A stretch of 45,277 nt of DNA from Clostridiales bacterium (GTDB lineage: Bacteria; Bacillota; Clostridia; Peptostreptococcales; Anaerovoracaceae): contig JAQYRL010000066.1 in assembly GCA_028725765.1 (NCBI GenBank), positions 1-45,277 on the forward strand. Direction: 5' to 3'. Below, one piece after another: positions 24,026 to 33,208 of the stretch. Every line of letters begins with the position of its first letter. The stretch's first letter is position 1. The notes beneath the pieces are model-generated. The model was not told the origin of the DNA, did not search any database, and saw only the letters and a program-made list of their open reading frames with translations. A program made the position numbers and the translations under genes.

Positions 24026-25903
24026 ATGGATTTAAAAACAAAAATTGACAAAATAATATTTAATAAATGGGATAGTTCACGGGTTTTTCGCATTGTATTA
24101 ATTGTTCTAGATGTTTTTGCTATCTATTACAGTTCCATTCTTGCCATGATGGCTAGATTTAATACAAATGTTTCAGGAATTCCGAGCGTATATTTTGACG
24201 CTATTACTGGAATGGCTGTTTATAACATTCTTTTCACTATAGTGATAATATATATTTGCAGGTTGTACAATAGCATATGGAGATTCGCCAGCGTCAAGGA
24301 AATTTTATATATATTTGTTGCTACAATGATTTCTACAATAGTTAATTTCTTGGTATACTTTGGCTTCTCGATACCAATTTTTAGGTCATATTTTCCTCTG
24401 TATTTTTTGATATTATTCTCATTTCTATTTATAGAAAGATTTTCTTATAGGTTTGTCAGAGCGGTATATAGGAAAAATTTCTTTAGTGGCTTGAAGAAAA
24501 ATATCTTGATTGTTGGTGCGGGTGATGCTGGAAATCTTGCGATTAGAGAACTTGAGATGAGCAATCAACTTGATGCAAGGGTAGTTGGCGTCATCGATGA
24601 TGACAAGAAAAAACATGGTACATATATTCAGGGCGTCAAGGTATTAGGCGATAGGAACAAAATACCTGATTTTGTAAAAAAATATAATATAGATGAAATC
24701 ATAATAGCATTGCCAAGCGTTTCTAAAAAGAACATCAAAGAAATTGTTAATATTTGTCAAGAGACAAGTTGTAAAATCAAAATATTGCCTGGCATATATC
24801 AACTTGTAACAGGAGAGGTTGAGGTTGCAAAACTAAGGAATATACAAATAGAAGACTTGCTTGGTCGGGAACCTGTAAATGCAAACTCTAAGAAAATTGG
24901 CAGATATGTTGCTGAAAAGACCGTTCTGGTAACGGGAGCAGGAGGCTCCATAGGTAGTGAGCTATCAAGACAGATTGCAGCGAATTATCCAAGAAGACTA
25001 ATATTATTAGATATATATGAGAATACATTATATGATATTGAGAGAGAGTTGCTCAAAAACTATCCGAATTTGGACTTGATAACATTAGTAGGGTCAGTTC
25101 GAAATAGATCAAGGCTTACACATATTTTTGAAGAATACAAACCTGATTTAATATTCCACGCAGCTGCACATAAGCACGTCCCACTGATGGAGGATAGTCC
25201 GAATGAGGCTATCAAAAACAATGTTTTCGGCACTATGGAATTATGCAAGGCTGCAGATCAGTTTGGAGCGGAGAAGTTAGTTTTGATTTCAACAGATAAG
25301 GCCGTTAACCCTACAAATGTTATGGGTGCATCTAAGAGAATTTGTGAGATGCTTGTACAGTATTACAATGAACGTAGCAATACAAACTTTGTGGCGGTTA
25401 GATTTGGGAATGTTTTAGGCAGCAACGGCAGTGTAATACCTTATTTTAAGAAACAGATTGCCGAGGGAGGCCCAGTAACCGTTACACATCCGGATATTAT
25501 AAGATATTTCATGACAATACCGGAGGCAGTCTCCTTGGTCTTAAAGGCTGGTGCAAATGCAAATGGTGGCGAAATCTTTGTGCTTGATATGGGTGAGCCT
25601 GTCAAAATATTAGACTTAGCTAAGAACATGATTGCTTTGAGCGGGCACGAAGTAGGCTCGGATATCGAAATTGTTTTCACAGGCTTGAGACCTGGAGAAA
25701 AGTTATATGAAGAGTTGCTAATGGATGAAGAGGGCTTACAGAGTACTGATAATGAATTAATTCACATAGGCAAACCAATTAAGTTTGATACAAAAAAATT
25801 CGAGGCGGGACTCAGAAGGCTATACCGTGTTTCCTACGGCGAAAAAGATGGAATACGAAAAGTTATAAAAGAAATCGTGCCGACATATAAAGGAAAAATT
25901 TAG
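24026..25903 (+). CDS. Membrane UDP-GlcNAc 4,6-dehydratase (PglF/WbpM/CapD-like)
   Basis: A 625-residue membrane-bound nucleotide-sugar dehydratase. Four membrane helices occupy about residues 20-140. A first nucleotide-binding domain begins at LIVGAGDAGNLAIRE (about 161). The catalytic SDR domain begins at VLVTGAGGSIGSELS (about 300), with HAAAHKHVPLMED and STDKAVNPTNVMGASKR carrying the catalytic Lys; the usual Tyr of SDR enzymes is Met here, as is normal for this large dehydratase group. It should form UDP-4-keto-6-deoxy-GlcNAc or its Gal isomer. The aminotransferase that follows 27 bases later is the natural next step. The ribosome site is weak. Confidence 0.9.
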   Translation: MDLKTKIDKIIFNKWDSSRVFRIVLIVLDVFAIYYSSILAMMARFNTNVSGIPSVYFDAITGMAVYNILFTIVIIYICRLYNSIWRFASVKEILYIFVATMISTIVNFLVYFGFSIPIFRSYFPLYFLILFSFLFIERFSYRFVRAVYRKNFFSGLKKNILIVGAGDAGNLAIRELEMSNQLDARVVGVIDDDKKKHGTYIQGVKVLGDRNKIPDFVKKYNIDEIIIALPSVSKKNIKEIVNICQETSCKIKILPGIYQLVTGEVEVAKLRNIQIEDLLGREPVNANSKKIGRYVAEKTVLVTGAGGSIGSELSRQIAANYPRRLILLDIYENTLYDIERELLKNYPNLDLITLVGSVRNRSRLTHIFEEYKPDLIFHAAAHKHVPLMEDSPNEAIKNNVFGTMELCKAADQFGAEKLVLISTDKAVNPTNVMGASKRICEMLVQYYNERSNTNFVAVRFGNVLGSNGSVIPYFKKQIAEGGPVTVTHPDIIRYFMTIPEAVSLVLKAGANANGGEIFVLDMGEPVKILDLAKNMIALSGHEVGSDIEIVFTGLRPGEKLYEELLMDEEGLQSTDNELIHIGKPIKFDTKKFEAGLRRLYRVSYGEKDGIRKVIKEIVPTYKGKI

Positions 25904-25930
25904 ATAGAAAAATTTAGAGGGACAACAATT

Positions 25931-27127
25931 ATGAATATACCATTTTCACCACCTGATATAAGCGAATTGGAAATTCAAGAAGTGATTTTCGCTTTAAAAT
26001 CTGGATGGATAACAACAGGACCGAAGACTAAAGAGTTTGAAAGGCAAATAAAAAAATACATTGGGGTAGATGGCTGTGCCTGCCTTAATTCTGCGACTGC
26101 CGCCATGGAACTCACACTTAGGCTGCTAGGCGTGGGTCCTGGTGATGAGGTTATAACTTCCGCATATACATATACAGCTACAGCATCAGTTATCAACCAT
26201 GTTGGTGCAAATATTGTACTTGTGGATACTGCAAAAGATAGTTTTGAAATGAATTATGATGAACTACTGAACGCTATAACCCCAAACACAAAGGTTATAA
26301 TGCCTGTTGATATTGCAGGAAAAATATGTGATTATGATAGAATATATGATATAATAAATGAGAGAAAATCCATGTTTAAGCCAGCGACTAAACTTCAAAG
26401 TGCCATTGGCAGAATAACTGTGTTGGCTGATTCAGCACACGGATTTGGTGCTCAAAGTAAAGGACTGAAAAGTGGCAATTTTGCGGACTTCACTTCGTTT
26501 AGTTTTCATGCAGTTAAAAACCTCACTACAGCTGAGGGTGGAGCGGTTGTATGGAAATCAATTGATGGAATAGATGATGAATGGATATACAATCAATATA
26601 TGCTAGCATCACTTCACGGACAGAGTAAAGATGCACTTGCCAAAACAAAGCTAGGTGCTTGGGAATATGATATTTTGTACCCTGCATATAAGTGCAATAT
26701 GACAGACATAAATGCAGCAATTGGATTGAAGCAGTTAGAACGTTATGATGCTTTGCTTGATAGGCGAAGAGCAATAATTGAAAAGTATGATAAGGCATTT
26801 CTCGATGCAGGACTTATGCCACTTAAACATTTTGACGATGAGTCGAAGTCAAGTGGACATTTATATCTTCTTAGAATACCTGAATTCAAAGCAGAAGATA
26901 GAAATCGTTTGATAACTAAACTAGCAGAACAGGGAATTGCAACAAATGTTCACTATAAACCTCTTCCAATGATGACGGCATATCATACCTTGGGATTTGA
27001 CATCAAAAATTATCCAAATGCATATGCTATGTATGAGAACGAGATTACTTTGCCGCTACACACAAAATTGTCAGATGATGAAGTGGACTATGTTATTGAA
27101 AATGTATTGCGATTTTTAAAGGGTTGA
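25931..27127 (+). CDS. DegT/DnrJ/EryC1 sugar aminotransferase (PglE-like)
   Basis: PLP-dependent aminotransferase, 398 residues. The cofactor lysine is K196 in SFHAVKNLTTAEGG. Substrate and cofactor contacts are seen in NSATAAMELTLRLLGVGPGDEV, YTATASVI and DSAHGFGA. Placed directly after the 4,6-dehydratase, it most likely aminates C4 of the UDP-4-keto-6-deoxy sugar with glutamate as donor. This is the PglE/PseC/LegC class of reaction. A second DegT enzyme at 33201 belongs to a different branch and probably acts at C3. The three-base gap to the next gene indicates a shared message. Confidence 0.9.
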   Translation: MNIPFSPPDISELEIQEVIFALKSGWITTGPKTKEFERQIKKYIGVDGCACLNSATAAMELTLRLLGVGPGDEVITSAYTYTATASVINHVGANIVLVDTAKDSFEMNYDELLNAITPNTKVIMPVDIAGKICDYDRIYDIINERKSMFKPATKLQSAIGRITVLADSAHGFGAQSKGLKSGNFADFTSFSFHAVKNLTTAEGGAVVWKSIDGIDDEWIYNQYMLASLHGQSKDALAKTKLGAWEYDILYPAYKCNMTDINAAIGLKQLERYDALLDRRRAIIEKYDKAFLDAGLMPLKHFDDESKSSGHLYLLRIPEFKAEDRNRLITKLAEQGIATNVHYKPLPMMTAYHTLGFDIKNYPNAYAMYENEITLPLHTKLSDDEVDYVIENVLRFLKG

Positions 27128-27130
27128 CAA

Positions 27131-27814
27131 GTGAGATTAAAAAAATGGGAAGACTTACCTGAGTTCATGAGAGTCGACGAAGTAAAGCCATACTATCTAA
27201 TCCTCGAAAAGAAAAAATTTAGTTTGGTTTTTAAGCGAGTTTTTGATATAATCATGTCCGTCATTCTTATAGTGTTATTTTCTCCGATTATGCTGCTAAT
27301 CTCTTTGTTGATCAAGTTTGATTCGAAAGGGCCTATAATTTATAAACAAGTTCGAATAACTCAGTATGGAAGAAGATTTAAAGTCTATAAATTCAGGACT
27401 ATGGTAAATGATGCAGACAAGATCGGAGCCTACGTAACCACTCAAAATGATAGCAGAATCACTCGAGTGGGAAAGAGGATAAGAGATAGTAGACTTGATG
27501 AATTTCCACAACTATTTAATGTCCTCAAAGGCGATATGTCGTTTGTCGGCACAAGGCCTGAGGCAGTGAAGTATTTTGAGCATTACACGGATGAAATGAA
27601 GGCAACTCTTTTGATTCCAGCTGGCATTACGTCGATGGCGAGCATTATGTTTAAAGATGAGGCGACTATTTTGTCAAACGAAGCGGATGTGGATAAGACA
27701 TATATTGAGAAAGTTTTGCCGCAAAAAATGGAGTATAATTTAAGATCAATAGAGGAATTTTCCTTATGGAAGGATTTAAAGACTGCTGTAATGACATTGG
27801 GAGTAGTGGTATAG
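27131..27814 (+). CDS. Initiating sugar-phosphate transferase (PglC/WcaJ-type, monotopic)
   Basis: Phosphoglycosyl transferase that moves a sugar-1-phosphate onto undecaprenyl phosphate and so starts each repeat unit on the inner face of the membrane. It has 227 residues, the short PglC size, with one hydrophobic re-entrant helix at about 37-62. The catalytic Asp-Glu pair is at about 122-123 in RLDEFPQLFNVLKGDMSFVG. The KFRTM and GPIIYKQVR motifs precede it, and VGTRPE follows. An N-terminal extension (WEDLPEFMRVDEVKPYY) is also familiar from clostridial relatives. The start is GTG. The likely substrate is the UDP sugar made by the two genes upstream, since operon order is dehydratase, aminotransferase, transferase. 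Confidence 0.92.
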   Translation: MRLKKWEDLPEFMRVDEVKPYYLILEKKKFSLVFKRVFDIIMSVILIVLFSPIMLLISLLIKFDSKGPIIYKQVRITQYGRRFKVYKFRTMVNDADKIGAYVTTQNDSRITRVGKRIRDSRLDEFPQLFNVLKGDMSFVGTRPEAVKYFEHYTDEMKATLLIPAGITSMASIMFKDEATILSNEADVDKTYIEKVLPQKMEYNLRSIEEFSLWKDLKTAVMTLGVVV

Positions 27815-29068
27815 ATGAATATACTGTATATAAATCACTATGCAGGATCACCTGAAATGGGGATGGAATTCCGACCGTATTATTTTTCCAAAAAGTGGCA
27901 TGAAGCTGGAGAAAATGTTGATATAATTGCTGCTAGCTATTCACATTTGAGAAGGAAAAATCCAAATGTTAATAAGAGTTTTCAAAATGAAACTATAGAT
28001 GGTGTTAAATATCATTGGATAAAAACAGTAGATTACAACAGCAATGGCTTAAGGCGAACTTTATCGATATTTCAATTTGTTTTTAAACTTTGGATTAAAA
28101 GTGGATATATTATAAAGAAGTTTAATCCTGATGTAGTCATATGCTCATCTACATATCCTTTGGACACATTTGTGGCTCAAAGATTAAAAAAGAAATCCCC
28201 TAAAAAGTTAGTTTATATACATGAATTTCATGATATGTGGCCTGCTACTTTGATTGAAATTGGTGGGATGTCAAAGAATCATCCCTTTGTTAAACTTATT
28301 GCATATGGAGAGAAAAAAGCGTGCAGAAATGCAGATTATATTGTTTCTTTGCTAGAATACACTGAAGATTATTTTTTATCATTAGGAGCAAAACAGGGAA
28401 GATTCAAATGCATTCCGATTGGAATTGATCCTGACAAATGGGAAAAAAAAGGACTTAATAATTCTCACCAAATTGCACTAAAGAATTTGAAGTCGGATGG
28501 AAAGTTCATTGTTGGATACTTTGGTGGCCACGCGTTATCCAACGCATTGGAAGTTCTCATAGCGGTTGCGGATAGATTTAAAGATAAAAATAAAGATATC
28601 CATTTTGTGCTTGTTGGGAACGGAACAGAAAAGAAAAAATTAATGGAAAACGCCAATGCTGGAGGGCTTGACAATATAACTTTTTTACCTCCAGTTGAGA
28701 AAAATGAGATCCCCGAATTATTGAGTTATTTTGACTGTGTATATATGGGAACAAAAAAATCTTCACTATATAGGTTTGGTATGTGTCTTAATAAAATGGT
28801 AGATGCTATGATGTCAGGCAAACCGCTAGTATGTGCGATAACTTCTCCGCCTACTTGGGCAGAAAAGAGTGGCTGTGCGATAATCACAGATTCTGAAAAT
28901 GTAGATGGGATATCCCAAGCTATTGAAGAAATTCGTTTAATGGATCCAGAAAATAAAGTGCAGATGGGTCAAAATGGAATTAAGTTTGTAAAAGAGGAAC
29001 TAAATCTAGATATATTGTCAAAAAGGTTCCTTGATATTATGAAGAGTCTTTTAAATTCTACGAGGTGA
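27815..29068 (+). CDS. Glycosyltransferase family 4 (WbuB-like)
   Basis: A 417-residue GT-B fold transferase. The N-terminal acceptor domain starts with ILYINHYAGSPEMGMEFRPYYFS. The donor domain starts near GYFGGHALSNALEVLIAVAD, and the nucleotide-sugar loop is near MCLNKMVDAMMSGKPLVCAI. This start pattern is seen in WbuB-type amino-sugar transferases. It begins directly after the stop of the initiating transferase and probably adds the second sugar. The exact donor is unknown. An A8 run at 28443-28450 is in the coding frame. Confidence 0.85.
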   Translation: MNILYINHYAGSPEMGMEFRPYYFSKKWHEAGENVDIIAASYSHLRRKNPNVNKSFQNETIDGVKYHWIKTVDYNSNGLRRTLSIFQFVFKLWIKSGYIIKKFNPDVVICSSTYPLDTFVAQRLKKKSPKKLVYIHEFHDMWPATLIEIGGMSKNHPFVKLIAYGEKKACRNADYIVSLLEYTEDYFLSLGAKQGRFKCIPIGIDPDKWEKKGLNNSHQIALKNLKSDGKFIVGYFGGHALSNALEVLIAVADRFKDKNKDIHFVLVGNGTEKKKLMENANAGGLDNITFLPPVEKNEIPELLSYFDCVYMGTKKSSLYRFGMCLNKMVDAMMSGKPLVCAITSPPTWAEKSGCAIITDSENVDGISQAIEEIRLMDPENKVQMGQNGIKFVKEELNLDILSKRFLDIMKSLLNSTR

Positions 29069-29071
29069 AAA

Positions 29072-30385
29072 ATGAAAGAAATCCTACTTAAAAAAATTCA
29101 TGAAAAGAGAATAACAGTTGGCGTAGTTGGTCTTGGTTATGTTGGATTGCCACTCGCTGTTGAAAAGGCAAAGGCTGGATACAAAACAATAGGCTTCGAT
29201 GTGCAAAAAGAAAAGGTTGACCTAGTAAACCAAGGACATAATTATATTGGAGATGTCGTTGATGACGATTTAAAAGATTTAGTTGCAAATGGTATGTTGA
29301 AAGCTACAACAGATTTTAATTTTGTGAAAGATGTTGATTTCGTTGCAATTTGCGTTCCAACACCACTTGATGCTCATCAGCAGCCTGATATAAGTTATGT
29401 TAAATCTTCAGCTGAACAGATAGCAAAATATATGACTGAAGGTACGATGGTTGTTTTAGAGTCAACAACTTATCCGGGTACTACAGAAGAATTGTTGAAA
29501 CCTATACTTGAAAAGAGATCGGGTTTAAAATGCGGTAAGGATTTTTACCTAGGGTTTTCTCCTGAAAGAGTTGATCCTGGTAATAAACAATTTAAAACAA
29601 AGAATACGCCCAAGGTTGTCGGTGCTATTGGCGAAGATGCTACAGAAGTTATAGCCGCTATGTATCGTTCAGTTCTTGAAGGAGATGTATATGAGGTATC
29701 ATCGCCTGCGATTGCTGAAATGGAAAAGATTCTTGAGAACACATATAGAAACATTAATATTGGACTGGCAAATGAGATGGCCATGCTATGTGATAAGATG
29801 GGCATTAACTATTGGGAAGTCGTTGATGCTGCAAGCACTAAGCCTTATGGATTCCAAGCATTTTACCCAGGTCCTGGACTAGGCGGACATTGCATACCTC
29901 TTGATCCTTACTATCTATCCTGGAAAGCGAGAGAATACGGATTCCATACTTCCATGATTGAAAGTTCTATGATCGTCAATGATAAGATGCCTGAATACTG
30001 CGTGGAAAGAGCTATGAAAATATTGAATAGACAAGGAAAGGCCTTGAGCAAATCAAAGGTCCTTGTTCTTGGCATTGCATATAAACAGGATATTGATGAC
30101 TATAGAGAGAGCCCAGCAATTGATGTTATTGAAATATTAAATAAAAATGGAGCAACAGTTGAGTTTTTTGATCCATATATTCCTGAATACAAACATAAAG
30201 GTAAAAAGTTTAGAGGCATTGAAAAAATTGATAGTAAGATCATTTCCAAATATGATTTGATAATGATTACAGCATCGCATTCAAATATTGATTACAATAT
30301 GATAAATGATAATGCGAAGGCAATTTTTGATACTAAAAACGCGATGAAGGATATTTCAGGCAGAGAAAAAATTGAAGTACTCTAG
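29072..30385 (+). CDS. wbpA: UDP-N-acetylglucosamine 6-dehydrogenase (WbpA-like)
   Basis: NAD-dependent nucleotide-sugar dehydrogenase, 437 residues. The N-terminal Rossmann motif is VGVVGLGYVGLPLAVE. CVPTPLD and STTYPGTTEEL are typical, and the catalytic cysteine is C274 in GLGGHCIPLDPYYL. The C-terminal domain has VLGIAYKQDIDDYRESPAIDV. It oxidises C6 twice to give a uronic acid. A UDP-GlcNAc specificity (WbpA) is favoured over UDP-ManNAc (WecC) or UDP-glucose because the WbpB, WbpD and WbpE homologues follow. It is the entry step for UDP-2,3-diacetamido-2,3-dideoxy-glucuronate. A three-base gap links it to the gene before. Confidence 0.9.
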   Translation: MKEILLKKIHEKRITVGVVGLGYVGLPLAVEKAKAGYKTIGFDVQKEKVDLVNQGHNYIGDVVDDDLKDLVANGMLKATTDFNFVKDVDFVAICVPTPLDAHQQPDISYVKSSAEQIAKYMTEGTMVVLESTTYPGTTEELLKPILEKRSGLKCGKDFYLGFSPERVDPGNKQFKTKNTPKVVGAIGEDATEVIAAMYRSVLEGDVYEVSSPAIAEMEKILENTYRNINIGLANEMAMLCDKMGINYWEVVDAASTKPYGFQAFYPGPGLGGHCIPLDPYYLSWKAREYGFHTSMIESSMIVNDKMPEYCVERAMKILNRQGKALSKSKVLVLGIAYKQDIDDYRESPAIDVIEILNKNGATVEFFDPYIPEYKHKGKKFRGIEKIDSKIISKYDLIMITASHSNIDYNMINDNAKAIFDTKNAMKDISGREKIEVL

Positions 30386-30444
30386 CTTCATAGAATTTAA
30401 TAAACATACTATTAGACTATAAAATTGATGAAAAGGTATATGTA

Positions 30445-31011
30445 ATGGAAAAATATTTTGTGCATGAGTCCTCCTATGTTGATGATAATGTTGAAATTGG
30501 AGAAAACACTAAAGTTTGGCATTTTTGCCATCTTCTTAGGGGAGCGAGAATTGGAGCCAATTGTTCTTTAGGTCAAAATGTTAACATTGGAAATAATGTA
30601 AATATAGGAAATGGATGTAAGATTCAAAACAATGTGTCTGTTTACGAGGGCGTTGAATTGCAAGATTATGTATTTTGTGGCCCGTCAATGGTATTTACAA
30701 ATGATTTAACTCCCAGGGCCAAGTACCCTAAGGGATCCGCAGGATATAAAAAAACTTTATTAATGGAAGGTGCAACAGTTGGTGCGAATGCAACAATAGT
30801 TTGTGGTCATAACCTTGGAAAATGGTCCATGATAGCTGCCGGTGCAGTTGTAACTAAGGATGTGAAAGATCATGCACTAATGGCAGGAGTTCCTGCAAAA
30901 CAAATCGGTTGGGTATGTGAATGCGGTAGCATTCTTGATGATTCATTAACTTGCAAAGACTGTGGTAGAACGTACAAAGAAGATGAGAAAGGATTGGTTG
31001 AGAATATATGA
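30445..31011 (+). CDS. wbpD: Left-handed beta-helix N-acetyltransferase (WbpD-like) with zinc-ribbon tail
   Basis: A 188-residue hexapeptide-repeat acetyltransferase. Repeated (I/V)G(x)N/E hexads run from about residue 10 to 155 (VEIGENTKVW, IGANCSLGQNVNIGN, TVGANATIVCGHN). FTNDLTPRAKYP is the long loop typical of WbpD/WlbB. A CxCG...CxxC motif at the C-terminus (VCECG, CKDCG) looks like a small metal-binding tail. It should acetylate the 3-amino group of the UDP-amino-uronate made by the WbpE homologue. The last four bases overlap the start of the wbpB-like gene. Confidence 0.88.
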   Translation: MEKYFVHESSYVDDNVEIGENTKVWHFCHLLRGARIGANCSLGQNVNIGNNVNIGNGCKIQNNVSVYEGVELQDYVFCGPSMVFTNDLTPRAKYPKGSAGYKKTLLMEGATVGANATIVCGHNLGKWSMIAAGAVVTKDVKDHALMAGVPAKQIGWVCECGSILDDSLTCKDCGRTYKEDEKGLVENI

Positions 31012-32081
31012 AATATGCTTTGATTGGTTGTGGAAGAATAGCTATAAATCACATGAAGGCAGCTATAAATAATAAATTAGATGTTGTAGCAGTATGCGAT
31101 ATCATTCCGGAAAAGATGGATGTGATTTTAGAAAAAAGTGATTTGCAGAGCAATACTGAAATTAAAAAATATACAGACTATAAGGAACTAGTAAAAAAAG
31201 AAAAACCTGATTTAATAAGTATTGCTACAGAAAGTGGTAACCATGCTGAAATTGCGTTGTTTTGCATAGAGAATGACGTGAATTTGATAATAGAAAAACC
31301 TATGGCAATGAGTATTGAAGATGCTAACAAAATTATCGATGCATCTAAAGAACATGATGTTAAAGTTTCAGCATGCCATCAAAACAGATTTAATGTTGCA
31401 ATTCAAGAACTTAGAAAAGCTGTTGAAGGAGATCGATTCGATAAACTTTCTCATGGATCAATTCATGTTAGGTGGAATAGAGACCATGGATACTATGATC
31501 AAGCTTCCTGGAGGGGAACCTGGGCTCAGGATGGTGGCGCATTGATGAATCAGTGTATACACGGTATTGATTTGCTAAGATGGATGATGGGAGATGAAAT
31601 AGATGAAATTTATGGTGCTACAAGACAGCAATTTCATGACTATCTTGAAGCTGAAGATCTTGGAATGGCAGTAATCAAGTTCAAGAACGGGGCAATAGGC
31701 ACAATTGAAGGCACGACAAATGTTTATCCCAAGAATTTAGAAGAGACTTTGTATATATTCGGACAAAATGGCACAGTAAAAATTGGAGGAACGTCAACTA
31801 ACAATATTGATGTTTGGGATTTTGCTGACGAAACTGAGGAGGATTTAAACAACAAGGGATTAAAAGAGCAAACAAGCAATGTTTATGGCAATGGACATAC
31901 AAGTTTGTTCGCAGACGTAATTGATGCAATAGAAAATGATAGAACGCCTTATGTAGATGCTATTGCTGGCAGAAATGCACTTGAAGTTGTTTTGGCTATT
32001 TATAAGAGCCAGAAAACTGGTGCACCAGTTACGTTACCGTTAACAGATTTTGCGAGTACAGACATGAAGGGCGAGTTTTAA
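31008..32081 (+). CDS. wbpB: Gfo/Idh/MocA sugar 3-dehydrogenase (WbpB-like)
   Basis: A 357-residue NAD-dependent oxidoreductase. The N-terminal Rossmann fold begins ALIGCGRIAINHMKA and the EKP motif with the catalytic lysine is at 96-98. The C-terminal sheet contains HGIDLLRWMMG with the catalytic His/Asp region. It would oxidise C3 of UDP-GlcNAcA to the 3-keto form for transamination by the WbpE homologue. The start overlaps the acetyltransferase stop (ATGA) and the stop overlaps the next start (TAATG). This coupling argues that these steps belong to one pathway. Confidence 0.88.
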   Translation: MKYALIGCGRIAINHMKAAINNKLDVVAVCDIIPEKMDVILEKSDLQSNTEIKKYTDYKELVKKEKPDLISIATESGNHAEIALFCIENDVNLIIEKPMAMSIEDANKIIDASKEHDVKVSACHQNRFNVAIQELRKAVEGDRFDKLSHGSIHVRWNRDHGYYDQASWRGTWAQDGGALMNQCIHGIDLLRWMMGDEIDEIYGATRQQFHDYLEAEDLGMAVIKFKNGAIGTIEGTTNVYPKNLEETLYIFGQNGTVKIGGTSTNNIDVWDFADETEEDLNNKGLKEQTSNVYGNGHTSLFADVIDAIENDRTPYVDAIAGRNALEVVLAIYKSQKTGAPVTLPLTDFASTDMKGEF

Positions 32082-33208
32082 TGACGTATAAGATATGTCA
32101 CATTACGACAGCTCACGACAGTGATGACGTAAGGATATTTCGTAAAGAATGTGTTTCACTTGCAAAGGAACCAGATTTTGATGTATATCTTATAGCTCCT
32201 GGACCAAGCAGGAAGGAATCCAATGTACATGTCGTTGGGATTGGCGATAGGCCTAGCAGCCGCTTAAAGCGAGCTATATATTTTAGTAAAAAAGCATATA
32301 AAAATGCAATGATTTTAAACTGTGATTTGTATCATTTTCATGATCCCGAGTTACTCAGAGTTGCCGCAAAGTTGAAAAGAGCGGGTAAACATGTAGTTTT
32401 TGATAGTCATGAGGACACAAGAAAGCAAATAAAACTCAAAACTTATATACCTAGTATTCTTCGGACTGCTGTTGCAAGAATATATGGTATGTTACAAGAT
32501 AAGGTAGTAAAGCATATAGATGGAGTTGTTTTTCCTACTTTGGTTGATGGTAAGACACCTTTCGATACTACTGCGAAGAGACTTATTATTGTTGATAATT
32601 TACCATTATTGTCGGAATTTAAGAATGTAACTCTTAGCCAAAAACCTAAATATGATATTTGTTGTACTGGAAGTCTTACTTATGATAGAGGTATAAAGGA
32701 AATGTTAGATGCTGCAAAGCAAACTCAATCAACTGTGTGTCTTGCAGGTAATTTCTCGCCATCGACATTTAAAGATGAGTTATTGAAAGAAGACTTACTA
32801 GAAGATAATGTGGATTTTCGCGGCTATTGCGGACGTGATGATATAATAAATATATTACGCCATAGCCGCATTGTTGTTTCAAACATTCATGATGTTGGTC
32901 AGTATAGTCACATTGAAAATCTTCCAACGAAAGTATATGAAGCTATGGCTATGGGCTTGCCTGTTATTTTATCAAATTTCCCCTATACGGCTGAATTGAA
33001 TAATAAGATAGATTTTGCTATAACTGTAGAGCCTGATAATGTAAAACAGCTTGTGGAGGCTGTTAAATACTTGAAAATGAATAAAGTAGAAAGACAACGT
33101 TTGGGAGAAAACGGTCGAAAGTATATAGAAAGAAAATGTAATTGGGAATTAGAAGTAAGAAAAATCATGAATATGTACCATGATATTCTGGAGGGAAATG
33201 ATGATTAA
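32081..33208 (+). CDS. Glycosyltransferase family 4
   Basis: A 375-residue GT-B transferase. HITTAHDSDDVRIFRKECVSL at the N-terminus and FDSHEDTRKQ identify a GT4 group found in capsule and O-antigen clusters. The donor loop is at KVYEAMAMGLPVILSN. The donor and acceptor cannot be named. Its position inside the wbp-like gene set suggests that it transfers the di-acetamido uronic acid. Its 3' end overlaps the next gene by eight bases. Confidence 0.86.
   Translation: MTYKICHITTAHDSDDVRIFRKECVSLAKEPDFDVYLIAPGPSRKESNVHVVGIGDRPSSRLKRAIYFSKKAYKNAMILNCDLYHFHDPELLRVAAKLKRAGKHVVFDSHEDTRKQIKLKTYIPSILRTAVARIYGMLQDKVVKHIDGVVFPTLVDGKTPFDTTAKRLIIVDNLPLLSEFKNVTLSQKPKYDICCTGSLTYDRGIKEMLDAAKQTQSTVCLAGNFSPSTFKDELLKEDLLEDNVDFRGYCGRDDIINILRHSRIVVSNIHDVGQYSHIENLPTKVYEAMAMGLPVILSNFPYTAELNNKIDFAITVEPDNVKQLVEAVKYLKMNKVERQRLGENGRKYIERKCNWELEVRKIMNMYHDILEGNDD

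Noticed and set aside
28443..28450. A8 run in a glycosyltransferase gene as a phase-variation tract (a similar A8 run lies in the gene at 36853)
   Set aside because: A runs of this length are expected by chance in such AT-rich DNA.
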